A stretch of DNA of 64,000 nt, taken from contig CAWIVY010000009.1 in NCBI GenBank assembly GCA_963839615.1, positions 310,001 through 374,000 of the forward strand, given 5' to 3'. Positions within the stretch are counted from its first letter, which is position 1; every line of letters begins with the position of its first letter. Both the position numbers and the translations under genes were made by a program. Positions 1-8,249 of the stretch are shown here, in pieces. This DNA is from DASQMT01 sp963839615 (GTDB lineage: Bacteria; Actinomycetota; Thermoleophilia; Solirubrobacterales; Solirubrobacteraceae). Below the pieces are notes generated by a model. It saw only the letters and a list, made by a program, of their open reading frames with translations, did no database searches and was not told where the DNA came from.

Positions 1-463
1 CGGTTTCGACTACGCAGATGTGCAGGTCGGGCACCAGCGTGAGCGCGCGGCGGCCGCTCTCGGCGCCGCCGTCGAGCACGATCGTGCCGGTCTCGGCGAT
101 CGCGAGCGCGCAGCCGGTCAGCACGCCGTCGAAGCGGTCGAGGCTCTGGGCGGAGATCGGCGGGTCGTCGACGACGAGCTCGACGCCGGGCGCCCGCCAC
201 GAGATCCCCGGTGGCACGGCGAGGCGGCGCGCGCCCAGCTCCCGGCAGGCCTCCGCGACGGCTTCCTCGACCCCGTCCGCGTCGACCCGGCGGACCGTCG
301 CGCGGTACTCGGCGACCCGTTCGCAGAAGCGCGCGACCACGGTCTCGTCACCCGCGGGCGGCCCGGAGCCCGCCTGGTCGTACGCGCGCGGGACGTCCGG
401 CACGGCGACGCCCTGCCCGAGCGCGGTCCCGATGCGGGCCATGATCTCCTCGCGCGCGCTCAA
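1..463 (-). CDS. lutC: LutC/YkgG-family lactate utilization protein (3' end cut by window)
   Basis: The reading frame downstream of lutB gives a LUD-domain protein of which about 154 residues are in the window; the C-terminus runs off the left edge. It contains the family stretches LTGCALAIAETGTIVLDGG and VPDLHICVVET, where LutC normally has a Gly-rich core followed by a His/Val-rich strand. The best start is TTG at 463, which overlaps the lutB TGA and gives the N-terminus MSAREEIMARIG, close to the usual MSAR(E/D)xIL pattern; ATG 442 is the alternative. LutC acts with LutB and LutA in oxidising L-lactate to pyruvate. Overlapping stop and start imply translational coupling to lutB. Identity is firm; the start is less so. 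Confidence 0.87.
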   Translation of the reverse strand, partial: MSAREEIMARIGTALGQGVAVPDVPRAYDQAGSGPPAGDETVVARFCERVAEYRATVRRVDADGVEEAVAEACRELGARRLAVPPGISWRAPGVELVVDDPPISAQSLDRFDGVLTGCALAIAETGTIVLDGGAESGRRALTLVPDLHICVVET

Positions 464-1836
464 CGCTGCGCCCACCACTCGCGGAACGTCTGCTCCGGCG
501 CCCGCGGCAGCTCGCGCGTCTCGGTCCAGGCGCCCAGCGGGCTGGGCCGGATCAGGACGCCCGCCAGGGGGCCGTTGCCGAGCCGTGCCATGCGCTGCGC
601 GCGCTCGTAGTGCCGGCGCGAGCTGAACACCCGCGACAGGGCGTCCATCGTGAGGCGCTCCGGGCTCCAGCGGCTCTTCGCCTCGCGCACTACCCGGCCG
701 CGCAGGTGCACGAGCACGGTCGGGATGTCGATCTTGACCGGGCAGACCTCGTAACACGCCCCGCACAGCGACGAGGCCCACGGCAATGTCGGCGCGTTCT
801 CCAGCCCCTGCAGCTGCGGCGTCAGGATCGCTCCGATCGGACCCGGATAGACCGACTCGTACGCGTGCCCGCCGACCCGCGAGTAGACCGGGCAGGAGTT
901 CAGGCAGGCCGAGCAGCGGATGCAGTGCAGCGCCTGGCGCCCGACCTCGTCGGCCAGCACATCGGTGCGCCCGGCGTCGAGCAGCACGAGGTGGAACTCC
1001 TGTGGCCCGTCGCCCTCGCGCACGCCGGTCCAGATCGACGTGTACGGGTTCATGCGCTCGGCCGTCGAGGAGCGCGGCAGCAGCTGCAGCATCACCTCGA
1101 GGTCGCGCCACTCGGGCAGCACCTTCTCGATCCCCATCAGCGTGATCAGGACCTTCGGCAGCGTCGTGCACATGCGCCCGTTGCCCTCGGACTCGACGAC
1201 GCCGATCGAGCCCGTCTCGGCGATGCCGAAGTTCGTCCCGCTGATCGCGACCGGCACGGAGAGGAACTTCTCGCGCAGGTGCCGGCGCGCCGCCTCCGCG
1301 ATCGCGGTCGCCTCGAGGCCGAGCTGCTGCCCCTGCGCGATCGTGCGCTCGAAGAGCGTCGCGATCTCGGCCCGGTTGAGATGGATCGCGGGGACGAGGA
1401 TGTGCGATGGCTCGTCGTCGCCGAGCTGCACGATCAGCTCGGCGAGGTCCGTCTCGATCGCCGCGATCCCGCGCTGCTCGAGCGCCTCGTTGAGGCCGAT
1501 CTCGTCGGTCGCGATCGACTTGACCTTGATCACCTCGCGCGCGCCGTGATCAGTTGCGATGCCCGCGATGATCGCGTTCGCCTCGGCCCCGTCGCGCGCC
1601 CAGTGCACGGTCCCGCCGGCGCGCGTCACGCTCGCCTCCAGCCGCTCGAGCTGCTCCGGCAGCGTCGCCATCGCCCGCGCCTTGATCGCCGCGCCGGCGT
1701 CGCGCAGCGCCTCCCAGTCGCCCAGCTCGGCCACAGCCGCCGCACGCTTGGCACGGATCGCCGTCGTCGCCTTGCCGAGATTGCGGCGCAGCTGGGCATC
1801 CCCGAGCGCCTCGCGGGCCGCCGCTGGGAAGCTCAT
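460..1836 (-). CDS. lutB: LutB-family iron-sulfur lactate utilization protein
   Basis: This 458-residue protein has an N-terminal LUD domain (about residues 60-290, with SGTNFGIAETGSIGVVESEG) and a C-terminal ferredoxin-like part with two 4Fe-4S motifs: CIRCSACLNSCP from about residue 305 and CGACYEVCP from about residue 358. Length and order match LutB/YkgF, the electron-transfer subunit of the LutABC cytoplasmic L-lactate oxidation complex. The ATG at 1836 was chosen because MSFPAAAREAL begins the conserved N-terminus, although the frame stays open far upstream. No lutA lies next to it: the upstream neighbour is a divergent glycosyltransferase beginning 34 bases away. The partner LutA must be elsewhere or replaced. 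Function is by family; not tested. Confidence 0.93.
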   Translation of the reverse strand: MSFPAAAREALGDAQLRRNLGKATTAIRAKRAAAVAELGDWEALRDAGAAIKARAMATLPEQLERLEASVTRAGGTVHWARDGAEANAIIAGIATDHGAREVIKVKSIATDEIGLNEALEQRGIAAIETDLAELIVQLGDDEPSHILVPAIHLNRAEIATLFERTIAQGQQLGLEATAIAEAARRHLREKFLSVPVAISGTNFGIAETGSIGVVESEGNGRMCTTLPKVLITLMGIEKVLPEWRDLEVMLQLLPRSSTAERMNPYTSIWTGVREGDGPQEFHLVLLDAGRTDVLADEVGRQALHCIRCSACLNSCPVYSRVGGHAYESVYPGPIGAILTPQLQGLENAPTLPWASSLCGACYEVCPVKIDIPTVLVHLRGRVVREAKSRWSPERLTMDALSRVFSSRRHYERAQRMARLGNGPLAGVLIRPSPLGAWTETRELPRAPEQTFREWWAQR

Positions 1837-1869
1837 GTCACTGCCTGCCCGGAAGCCATACGGTTCCAC

Positions 1870-3699
1870 ATGATGCCGAGCGAGCTGCCGCAGGGGCGCT
1901 ACCTGTCCTTGGCGTTCCGCGTCGCCACGGACTCGGGCGGCCAGACGCGCGCGCTGCTGATGCGCAATCGCATCCTCGCGACCGAGGGCGGCGTGCGGCC
2001 GGACGTGCTGACGCTCGGGCCGGCCCCCGACTACGAGCAGCGGCGCGAGCTCCTGCGCGAGGAGGGGCAGCTCGTCGACGGGGTCGGCCTGCTGAACATC
2101 TACGAGCACTTCCGCGAGCACGGCTGGGGCGACCAGGAGCCGACGGGGAAGACGCTCGAGGACCTGAGCGCGCACCGCCTGCGCGAGGAGCCGGGACCGG
2201 GCGGCACGCCGTGGCGGGTCATCCACCGCTTCCCGGGCGTCGACCGGCCGATCATCGACTACCTGCGCGCCGACGGGACGACGTACCTGCGCATGCCCGC
2301 CTTCAGCCTCAACTACAAGGCCTGGTGGCGCGGCCCGATCCTGATGGTCGGCCAGGACGGCGCGATCCTCGGCGAGTACGAGACGCCGGGGAACTGGTTC
2401 CGGCGCTGGATCCGCGACCTCGTCGGGGAGCGCGAGAAGGCGTTCGTCTTCATGGACTCGCGCTTCGTCGTCCCCCACATCGCCCCGATGCGCGGCCGCC
2501 GCTTCCACCTGATCTACCTGATGCACAACCTCCACGTCGGCCCGCCGCGCCGCTGGGACTCCGAGGTCAGCCCCGTCTACAAGCGCGCGCTGTCGCGGAT
2601 CGACGGGCTGGACGCGATGGTCACGCTCACGGAGCGCCAGCGCGACGACATCGCCGAGCGGCAAGGGCGGACGAACAACATGTTCGTCGTCCCGAACCCG
2701 GTCACGATGCCGCAGCCTCCGGAGACCGAGGCCCCACGCGACCCTCACCGGGTGACGATCGTCGCGCGGCTGGAGCCGCAGAAGCGCCTCGACGACGCGA
2801 TCGCCGCGTTCCGGCTCGTCGTCGACGCGGTCCCGGGCGCGCGGCTGGACATCTTCGGGGACGGCAGCAAGGGACCGGAGCTCGAAGCCGAGATCGAGCG
2901 CCTGGGACTCACCGGCTCCGTCGTGCTCCGCGGCTTCGATCCCGAGGCGCGCGAGGCGCTCTGGACCTCGAGCGCGTTCCTGATGACGAGCGCGTTCGAG
3001 GGCTACCCGCTGTCGACGCTCGAGAGCATGAGCCGTGGCTGCCCCGTCGTCAGCTACGACATCAAATACGGACCGCGCGAGCAGATCACCGACGGCGTCG
3101 ACGGCTTCCTCGTTCCCGCGGGCGACACCGCGCTGCTCGCCCAGCGCGTGATCGAGCTGCTGCAGTCGCCCGAGCTCGTGCGGCGGATGAGCTCGGCCGC
3201 GCGCGAGCGGGCCGCGCGCTACGGGCCGGCCGCGTTCCTGGACGCCTGGGCGGGCGTCGTTCAGGCCACGGTGGACCACAAGCCGCTGCGCACGAAGCTC
3301 GAGGGGGTGGACGTCGAGCTCAGCCGGCTGCGGCTCGTGAGCGCGAACCCGCTCGTGCGGCTCGTGCAGCGCGGACCCGACTTCGCGCTCGGCCGGGTCG
3401 CACCCAAGCGGGCGGTCGAGCTGGCTGCCACCCTGAAGGTCGACCACCGCACCCGCAAGACCGGCCTCGACGAGGTCGCGTTCGAGCTCGCCTGGATCGA
3501 TGCGGAGAGCGGCGATGTCACCGGGCTGCCGCTTGTCGCCACGCTCGGCGAGGACGAGCTGTTCCGCCTGCGCGCTACCGCCCGCGTGCCCGCTGCCGAC
3601 GCCCGGCTGCGCCTCCGGATGACGTGGCGCAACTCGGCCTGGGAGACGGACGTCGTCCGGCTCGAGGACGGCGAGGTCAGCCGTCCGGCCGAGGAGTGA
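1870..3699 (+). CDS. GT4-family glycosyltransferase, TagE/Gtf-like
   Basis: A 609-residue GT-B fold protein. The C-terminal nucleotide-sugar half carries VTIVARLEPQKRLDDAI, LDIFGDGSKGPELE and the donor-binding SAFEGYPLSTLESMSRGCP signature with the EX7E pair. The N-terminal half resembles poly(glycerol-phosphate) alpha-glucosyltransferases of teichoic acid synthesis, including a long acceptor-side insertion and HLIYLMHNLHVG. About 100 extra residues follow the catalytic region (from VDHKPLRTKLEG) and look like a beta-rich accessory domain. Likely role: adding sugars to a cell-surface polymer in the cytoplasm or at the membrane face. ATG 1870 or the adjacent 1873 can start it; no better start lies upstream in frame. 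It converges on the pyruvyltransferase fusion with a 23-base overlap. Confidence 0.85.
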   Translation: MMPSELPQGRYLSLAFRVATDSGGQTRALLMRNRILATEGGVRPDVLTLGPAPDYEQRRELLREEGQLVDGVGLLNIYEHFREHGWGDQEPTGKTLEDLSAHRLREEPGPGGTPWRVIHRFPGVDRPIIDYLRADGTTYLRMPAFSLNYKAWWRGPILMVGQDGAILGEYETPGNWFRRWIRDLVGEREKAFVFMDSRFVVPHIAPMRGRRFHLIYLMHNLHVGPPRRWDSEVSPVYKRALSRIDGLDAMVTLTERQRDDIAERQGRTNNMFVVPNPVTMPQPPETEAPRDPHRVTIVARLEPQKRLDDAIAAFRLVVDAVPGARLDIFGDGSKGPELEAEIERLGLTGSVVLRGFDPEAREALWTSSAFLMTSAFEGYPLSTLESMSRGCPVVSYDIKYGPREQITDGVDGFLVPAGDTALLAQRVIELLQSPELVRRMSSAARERAARYGPAAFLDAWAGVVQATVDHKPLRTKLEGVDVELSRLRLVSANPLVRLVQRGPDFALGRVAPKRAVELAATLKVDHRTRKTGLDEVAFELAWIDAESGDVTGLPLVATLGEDELFRLRATARVPAADARLRLRMTWRNSAWETDVVRLEDGEVSRPAEE

Positions 3700-5746
3700 A
3701 GGCGGCGGCGCGGTCTTCCGGGATCGTGGCGTGCCCGGGTCCCGCGAGGTAGTGCAGGACCTCGCGCTCGCGCAGGTCGAACTGCTGCACCAGTGCGAGC
3801 GCCTCCGCGCCGAACGCGGCGCGCCGCATCCGCTCGAGGTCGAGCACGAGCAGGCCGGCGGAGAACGCGTCGAAGTCGAACCGGTGGCGCGCATGCGCCG
3901 TCCGGCGCAGCTCGGCCGCCGCCTCGGTCCGGTCGCGCAGGCGCGCCGCCGCGGCGTGGATGACGCCGAACCCGCTGGCCCCGTCGGGCAGCATCGGCGC
4001 AGCCCACGAGTGCTCGCCGAGATCCAGCGCGGCCAGCTCGGCGACGTCGCCGGACGCCTGCGAGCGCAGCGGCAGCACGACGACACGGCCGACGTCCGGG
4101 AGCAGGTCCGCCAGCACCAGCCGCGCGACGCGGCCGAGCCCGCGGATCGGCACGCGACTCAAGCCGGCATCGGGCACGAGGCGGGCGAGACTGCGGGGCC
4201 CGCCGGTGCCGGGACGCGCCAGCACCCAGAGGTGCAGCGGGCGGGACGCGTGCTCGGCGAGCGCGGCCGCGAGCTGCCGCAGGTCGCGCCCGCCGCCCTT
4301 GGGCAGGACGACGGCGCAATGCACGGCCTCGGGTGCGGGCGGCCGCCGCACGACGGTCTTCGCGACCGCACGCTGCAGCCGCTGCTCGACCTCTGCGTCC
4401 ACCGGCGGGAGCCGCAGCGGGCGCCTCATCCGCTCCTCCGCGGCCGCGACCTCGGCCGCCGTGAGCTCGCGCCAGAGCGAGTGCACCTCGGCCTCCGGCC
4501 GCCCGCCGAGGATCGCCTCGTGGACCTGCTCGAGCTTGCCGAGCAATCCCTCCCGGATCGCGCCGAACGCCTCGTCGTCGATGTCGAGCAGGCCGTCGAA
4601 GCGGACGTCCGAGCGGTTGCGCGGCCGGAACTCGGTGGCGACGCCGATCGACCTGAGCGGGAGGTGGCAGTGCAGCCGCGACGTGACGACGGCGCTATGG
4701 CGGGTCCGGTAGGTCTCGAGCAGCTCGAGCGCGCGGCCGGCATTGGCGACGAAGGAGCGCTGCCGGACCGCGGGGTCCGAGTGGGCGTACGTGACCGCCC
4801 CCGCGGGCACGTCCTCGGCGGGCATGTCGACGTAAGCGGCCGGCAAGCCCGCCGGGGGCGGTGCGGCGAGGTCGGGGAAGACCGTGTCGATCGTCGTCGT
4901 CACGCAGCCCGAGAAGAACGCCGGCACGCCGCACGAGAGCAGCAGGTAGACGGTCGTCCAGTCGCGGCAGCCGACCGGCCCGTAGTGCTTGAGGTACTCG
5001 ATCGCCTCGGGCGTGAGCAGGCTGCGCTTGTTGCAGTGGAACGAGACGAAGACCGGGCGCAGGTTGCGGTGCAGCGGGAAGCCGTGGCGCATCTCGAACA
5101 GCGCGTGCATGTACCAGCCGAAGCAGAGGACCCACGTGTCCTCCGGGATCGGCTGGTACATCGACGCGTCGCGGTGGACGGTGATCACCTCGAGGTCGGC
5201 GTCGATGCCTGCGAGCCGCCGCTCGGGACGAGTCCGCTCCCCGAGCTGCGCGAGGAAGCCGACCAGCTCCGCGTCGCCGTGCAGCCGCACGCCGCGGTGG
5301 CGGACCAGGTGCCCGAGCGCAGCGATGCTCTGGATGTGGTCGCCGATGTTCGCCGACGCGCGCTTGGACCCCGGATGGCCGTAGTCCATGATCGCCACGG
5401 TGCGGCGCCCGCCGGCCGGCGCCGGCGCCGTGGGAGAGTCCGCGTCGGCGGCGACCCAGCGAGCCATCGAGTCGCGCTCGAGCCGGAGCGGCGAGTCCGT
5501 GCCCACGTGGCGATCGAAGACGGCGAACACCTCGCGCGCCAGCTCCTGGTCGCCGTGGCCGAAGACCGCCGCGAGGATCTCGTACCAGCTCTCGGCCCCG
5601 ACGCCCCGCGGGTCCTCGGCGACCAGGGCACGGATCTCCCGGCGCGTGTGGTCCGGATCGGAGGCGAGCCCGGCGCGGACGTGCTCCCGCGGCTCCGAGG
5701 CCGCCCACTGCTCGCGCGCGCGGCGCTCCCGCCTGCGGCTAATCAC
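3677..5746 (-). CDS. Polysaccharide pyruvyltransferase-like protein fused to GT8-like domain
   Basis: A 689-residue two-part protein. The N-terminal two-thirds has pyruvyltransferase family features: MDYGHPGSKRASANIGDHIQ, LSCGVPAFFSGCVTTTID and TSRLHCHLPLRSIGVA (a conserved SRLHxHLPxxxxG patch), consistent with ketal pyruvyl transfer to a polysaccharide. The C-terminal third, after an acidic/basic linker, resembles a degenerate GT8 glycosyltransferase (DVGRVVVLPLRSQ where the metal-binding DxD is expected, then FDAFSAGLLVLDLERMR). The canonical DxD is not visible, so this half may bind rather than catalyse. The start is GTG 5746, overlapping the TAG of the upstream methyltransferase by 8 bases, which implies coupling. 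Context: surface glycan decoration. Confidence 0.75.
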   Translation of the reverse strand: MISRRRERRAREQWAASEPREHVRAGLASDPDHTRREIRALVAEDPRGVGAESWYEILAAVFGHGDQELAREVFAVFDRHVGTDSPLRLERDSMARWVAADADSPTAPAPAGGRRTVAIMDYGHPGSKRASANIGDHIQSIAALGHLVRHRGVRLHGDAELVGFLAQLGERTRPERRLAGIDADLEVITVHRDASMYQPIPEDTWVLCFGWYMHALFEMRHGFPLHRNLRPVFVSFHCNKRSLLTPEAIEYLKHYGPVGCRDWTTVYLLLSCGVPAFFSGCVTTTIDTVFPDLAAPPPAGLPAAYVDMPAEDVPAGAVTYAHSDPAVRQRSFVANAGRALELLETYRTRHSAVVTSRLHCHLPLRSIGVATEFRPRNRSDVRFDGLLDIDDEAFGAIREGLLGKLEQVHEAILGGRPEAEVHSLWRELTAAEVAAAEERMRRPLRLPPVDAEVEQRLQRAVAKTVVRRPPAPEAVHCAVVLPKGGGRDLRQLAAALAEHASRPLHLWVLARPGTGGPRSLARLVPDAGLSRVPIRGLGRVARLVLADLLPDVGRVVVLPLRSQASGDVAELAALDLGEHSWAAPMLPDGASGFGVIHAAAARLRDRTEAAAELRRTAHARHRFDFDAFSAGLLVLDLERMRRAAFGAEALALVQQFDLREREVLHYLAGPGHATIPEDRAAAFTPRPDG

Positions 5747-6566
5747 GGATGACGTGCATCTTCGCCCGCTGCTCGAGCCGGAATCCCTCACGGCCGGCGA
5801 AGTACTCGTCGACCGCCGCGCGGCAGCCCGACCACATCTCGTAGTCGTCGAGCACGATCCGGCCGCCGGGCACCAGCAGCGGCGCGATCCGCGTCAGGCA
5901 GGTCATCGTCGACTCGTACCAGTCGCCGTCGAGGTGCGCGAACGCGACCGGCTCGTCGAGATCGATCGTGTCCTCGAACAGCCCCTGGACCAGCTCGACG
6001 TTGTGCTCGGCGACCGGCACGCCGAGCCTGCTGAACGAGTCGGTCACCTCCGCGTAGAGGTTGTCGCGGTAGCCGTAGTACGTCTCCCCGCCGACGCCCC
6101 TGGCGTCCCCGCCGGCGATCTTCTCGTAGCGCGCGTGCACGTCCTCGCCGTCACGCTCGCCCGGGGGCGGGATCATCCCGAAGACGTCGTAGACCTTCAT
6201 CGGCCGCGCGCCGGACTTGGCCGCCGCCATGACGATCGCCGAACCGCCCAGCGCGGTGCCGGCCTCGACGATCAGCCCGGGCCGCTGCGCCCGCTCGAGC
6301 TCGATCACGATCGACGCGAGCTCGCGCAGGTTGTCCGCCTTGAGATACGTCAGGTGCTCTGCGCGCGCCTGCGCGATCGTCCGCTCGACGTGCGCCGGCA
6401 GCCCCGAGGCCAGCTGGGCGCGAGCGCGGCGCAGCTCCGTGCGGGTCCGGCGCAGCTTGCGCCTCGTCGCCTCGAGCTCGGCCTCGAGCTCGGTCGTCGA
6501 CGGCCCCGCGAGCCTGCTCCGGAGCCGCCTTGCCGCCTTGCGTGCGTTGCGCGAGAGCTTGCTCAG
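5739..6566 (-). CDS. TylF/MdmC-like SAM-dependent O-methyltransferase, unusual start
   Basis: The core from about residue 87 has the class I SAM-binding motif LIVEAGTALGGSAIVMA, then VYDVFGMIPPP, and FAHLDGDWYESTMTCL with VPGGRIVLDDYEMW, the pattern of macrocin O-methyltransferase-like proteins that modify sugars. About 85 residues of basic, coiled-coil-like sequence precede it (TELEAELEATRRKLRRTRTE). The frame has no ATG, GTG or TTG until GTG 6308, which would remove part of the conserved fold. A CTG at 6566 (or 6575) is the best upstream start. The frame is the same as that of the STAS gene and begins directly after its TGA at 6597-6599. Methyltransferase identity is good; the start is unresolved. 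Confidence 0.72.
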   Translation of the reverse strand: MSKLSRNARKAARRLRSRLAGPSTTELEAELEATRRKLRRTRTELRRARAQLASGLPAHVERTIAQARAEHLTYLKADNLRELASIVIELERAQRPGLIVEAGTALGGSAIVMAAAKSGARPMKVYDVFGMIPPPGERDGEDVHARYEKIAGGDARGVGGETYYGYRDNLYAEVTDSFSRLGVPVAEHNVELVQGLFEDTIDLDEPVAFAHLDGDWYESTMTCLTRIAPLLVPGGRIVLDDYEMWSGCRAAVDEYFAGREGFRLEQRAKMHVIRD

Positions 6567-6596
6567 GCGCGCCAGTCTAGCCGCGCCGGTGGCCCG

Positions 6597-6965
6597 TCAG
6601 GCGGGCGGCACCAGCGCAGCCGACGCCTGCTCCCGCGAGTCGTAGAGGAAGAGCAGGTCGGAGACGCCGGCGACCTCGAACAGCCGCCGCACGGGACCGG
6701 GCGGGCAGACGACCGCGAGCGCGCGCTCGTCGCGGCCGAGCAGGGCGCGCGCCCGCATCAGCGCGCTGAGGCCGCTCGAATCGAGGAAACCGACCTCGCA
6801 GAGGTCGATGACGAACGCTCCCGCGCTCTCGCGGATCGCGGTGTCGAGCGCCTCGACCAGCGCAGGTACGGTGCTCATGTCGACCTCGCCGTGGACAGCA
6901 ACGCCCGGCGCGCCGCTCAGCGCGGCGTCCTCTACCTTGAATGCCACCGGTGGGCGGCCCGTCAT
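6597..6965 (-). CDS. STAS-domain anti-anti-sigma factor
   Basis: A 122-residue SpoIIAA/RsbV-like protein. It contains the phosphorylatable-serine region VIDLCEVGFLDSSGLSALM, where the second serine of DSSG is the usual site for anti-sigma kinase phosphorylation, preceded by VAVHGEVDMSTVPAL. Such proteins bind RsbW/SpoIIAB-type kinases and release sigma factors. The start at ATG 6965 has a GGGAG ribosome site about 11 bases upstream; two further upstream ATG codons give a basic, unrelated extension. No kinase or sigma factor is adjacent. It is divergent from the Crp-like gene (137-base gap), so both promoters lie in that gap. Confidence 0.85.
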   Translation of the reverse strand: MTGRPPVAFKVEDAALSGAPGVAVHGEVDMSTVPALVEALDTAIRESAGAFVIDLCEVGFLDSSGLSALMRARALLGRDERALAVVCPPGPVRRLFEVAGVSDLLFLYDSREQASAALVPPA

Positions 6966-7102
6966 CGTTGCGGTCTCCCTTCGCGTCGACATCGCGGGCG
7001 CACGGTAGGACGGGGTACGGCGCGTCCCAGCGCTCGCGTCGGCGCGCCGACGTCCGCGCGCGGACATGCGCGCTCGCGACCCCTTGAGGGTAGAGAAGCG
7101 GT

Positions 7103-7837
7103 GTGGTGTCCGGCCATCCCGTCATCAGCATCGTCGACGCCGACCGCGACCTCGCCGACCTGCTCGACGAGAGCGGGCTCGAGCGCGCGCGGCACGAGGC
7201 GCTCACGCGCGTCCAGCGCCTATCGCCCGGCGAGTGGGACCCGGCTGCGGCGCAGGAGCCGGCGGTCCATCATCGCGGGTTCCTGATCATCGACGGACTG
7301 CTGAGCCGCACCGTCGACGTGCTGGGCCGCCGTTGCGTGGAGCTCGTCGGCCACGGCGACGTCATGCGGCCGTGGCGGTGGGACGACGAGGGCTCGCACG
7401 TCCGCGCAGAGGTCGGGTGGACGGTGCTCGAGCCGAGCCGGCTGGCGGTGCTCGACCACGACCTCGTGGTCCGCATGGTCCCCTGGCCACAGCTCGGTCT
7501 GGAGCTGTTCAACCGCGGCACGCGGCGAGCGCACCATCTCGCCGTCGCGCTCGCGATCGCGCACCACCAGCGTGTCGACGACCGCCTGCTGCTGACCCTC
7601 TGGCACCTCGCGGAGCGCTGGGGCCGCGTCCACAGCGACGGCATCGTCGTCCCGCTGCCGCTCGGCCATCAACGCCTCGCCGACCTCATCGGCGCCCAGC
7701 GCCAGTCCGTCACGACCGCCATGGGCTCGCTCGCCCGCGACGGAGCGATCAGCCGGCGTGGAAGAGGCGACTGGGTGTTGCACGGCGATCCGCCCGCCGA
7801 GTTACGGCATCACAAGCTCGTGGCAGCGCTCACCTGA
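7103..7837 (+). CDS. Crp/Fnr-family transcriptional regulator
   Basis: A 244-residue protein with an N-terminal cupin-like sensor region and a C-terminal winged helix. The HTH is LGHQRLADLIGAQRQSVTTA followed by MGSLARDGAISRRGRGDWVL, the standard Crp order of recognition helix then wing. The sensor half lacks an obvious cAMP-binding RxS motif and lacks a cysteine cluster, so its signal is unknown. The start is GTG 7103 (GTG 7106 is also possible) behind GAGGGTAGAGAAG. It ends 8 bases from the convergent cytochrome c gene. Target genes cannot be told from the sequence. Confidence 0.83.
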   Translation: MVSGHPVISIVDADRDLADLLDESGLERARHEALTRVQRLSPGEWDPAAAQEPAVHHRGFLIIDGLLSRTVDVLGRRCVELVGHGDVMRPWRWDDEGSHVRAEVGWTVLEPSRLAVLDHDLVVRMVPWPQLGLELFNRGTRRAHHLAVALAIAHHQRVDDRLLLTLWHLAERWGRVHSDGIVVPLPLGHQRLADLIGAQRQSVTTAMGSLARDGAISRRGRGDWVLHGDPPAELRHHKLVAALT

Positions 7838-7844
7838 GCCGGGA

Positions 7845-8249
7845 CTAGCCGCCCGCCGAGGAGGCGACGTAGTCCGCGACGGCCTGGAGCTCGGCGTCCG
7901 AGAGGTCGCCGAAGGCCGGCATGCTGCCGCGCCCGTTGCTGACGACGGTGGCGACGGTGGCGGCGTCGGGCTTGAGCTCGTCGAGGTTCGGGCCCACGGC
8001 GCCGTCGGCGCCGGCCGCGGCGAGTGTGTGACAGCCCCCGCATCCCGCCGAGGCGAAGACGTCCGCGCCGTCGCGGACCGCCTCGGCCGGGGCGCCGCCA
8101 CCCGACTGCTCGGGCGCGCCCGCCTTCTCGGCGCCGATCAGCTCGGGGCCGACGAACAGGACGACGACCGCGAAGGCGGTGATCAGCCAGGTCAGCGGCG
8201 CGAGGACGCGGTCGACCTGGCGGAGCGGATCAGGGCGAGGGGAAGCCAT
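7845..8249 (-). CDS. Membrane-anchored class I cytochrome c
   Basis: A 134-residue protein with one N-terminal membrane helix (about residues 17-37) and a monoheme cytochrome c domain. Heme attachment is CGGCH at about residue 70 and the distal methionine lies in GRGSMPAFGDLSDAEL, so a Met/His-ligated heme on the outer face of the membrane is expected. It overlaps the 3' end of the upstream DUF6529-like gene by 20 bases, so the two are almost certainly co-translated. Together they look like a small electron-transfer module in which the membrane protein passes electrons to or from the cytochrome. Confidence 0.9.
   Translation of the reverse strand: MASPRPDPLRQVDRVLAPLTWLITAFAVVVLFVGPELIGAEKAGAPEQSGGGAPAEAVRDGADVFASAGCGGCHTLAAAGADGAVGPNLDELKPDAATVATVVSNGRGSMPAFGDLSDAELQAVADYVASSAGG

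Noticed and set aside
610..1869. Upstream extension of the glycosyltransferase frame
   Set aside because: It lies antisense to lutB, has no domain motifs and no ribosome site. The conserved protein begins at ATG 1870.
460..4086. A 1208-codon open frame on the minus strand running through lutB and the glycosyltransferase
   Set aside because: Only the last 458 codons show LutB motifs. The rest is antisense to the glycosyltransferase and is Arg/Asp/Val-rich shadow sequence typical of high-GC DNA.
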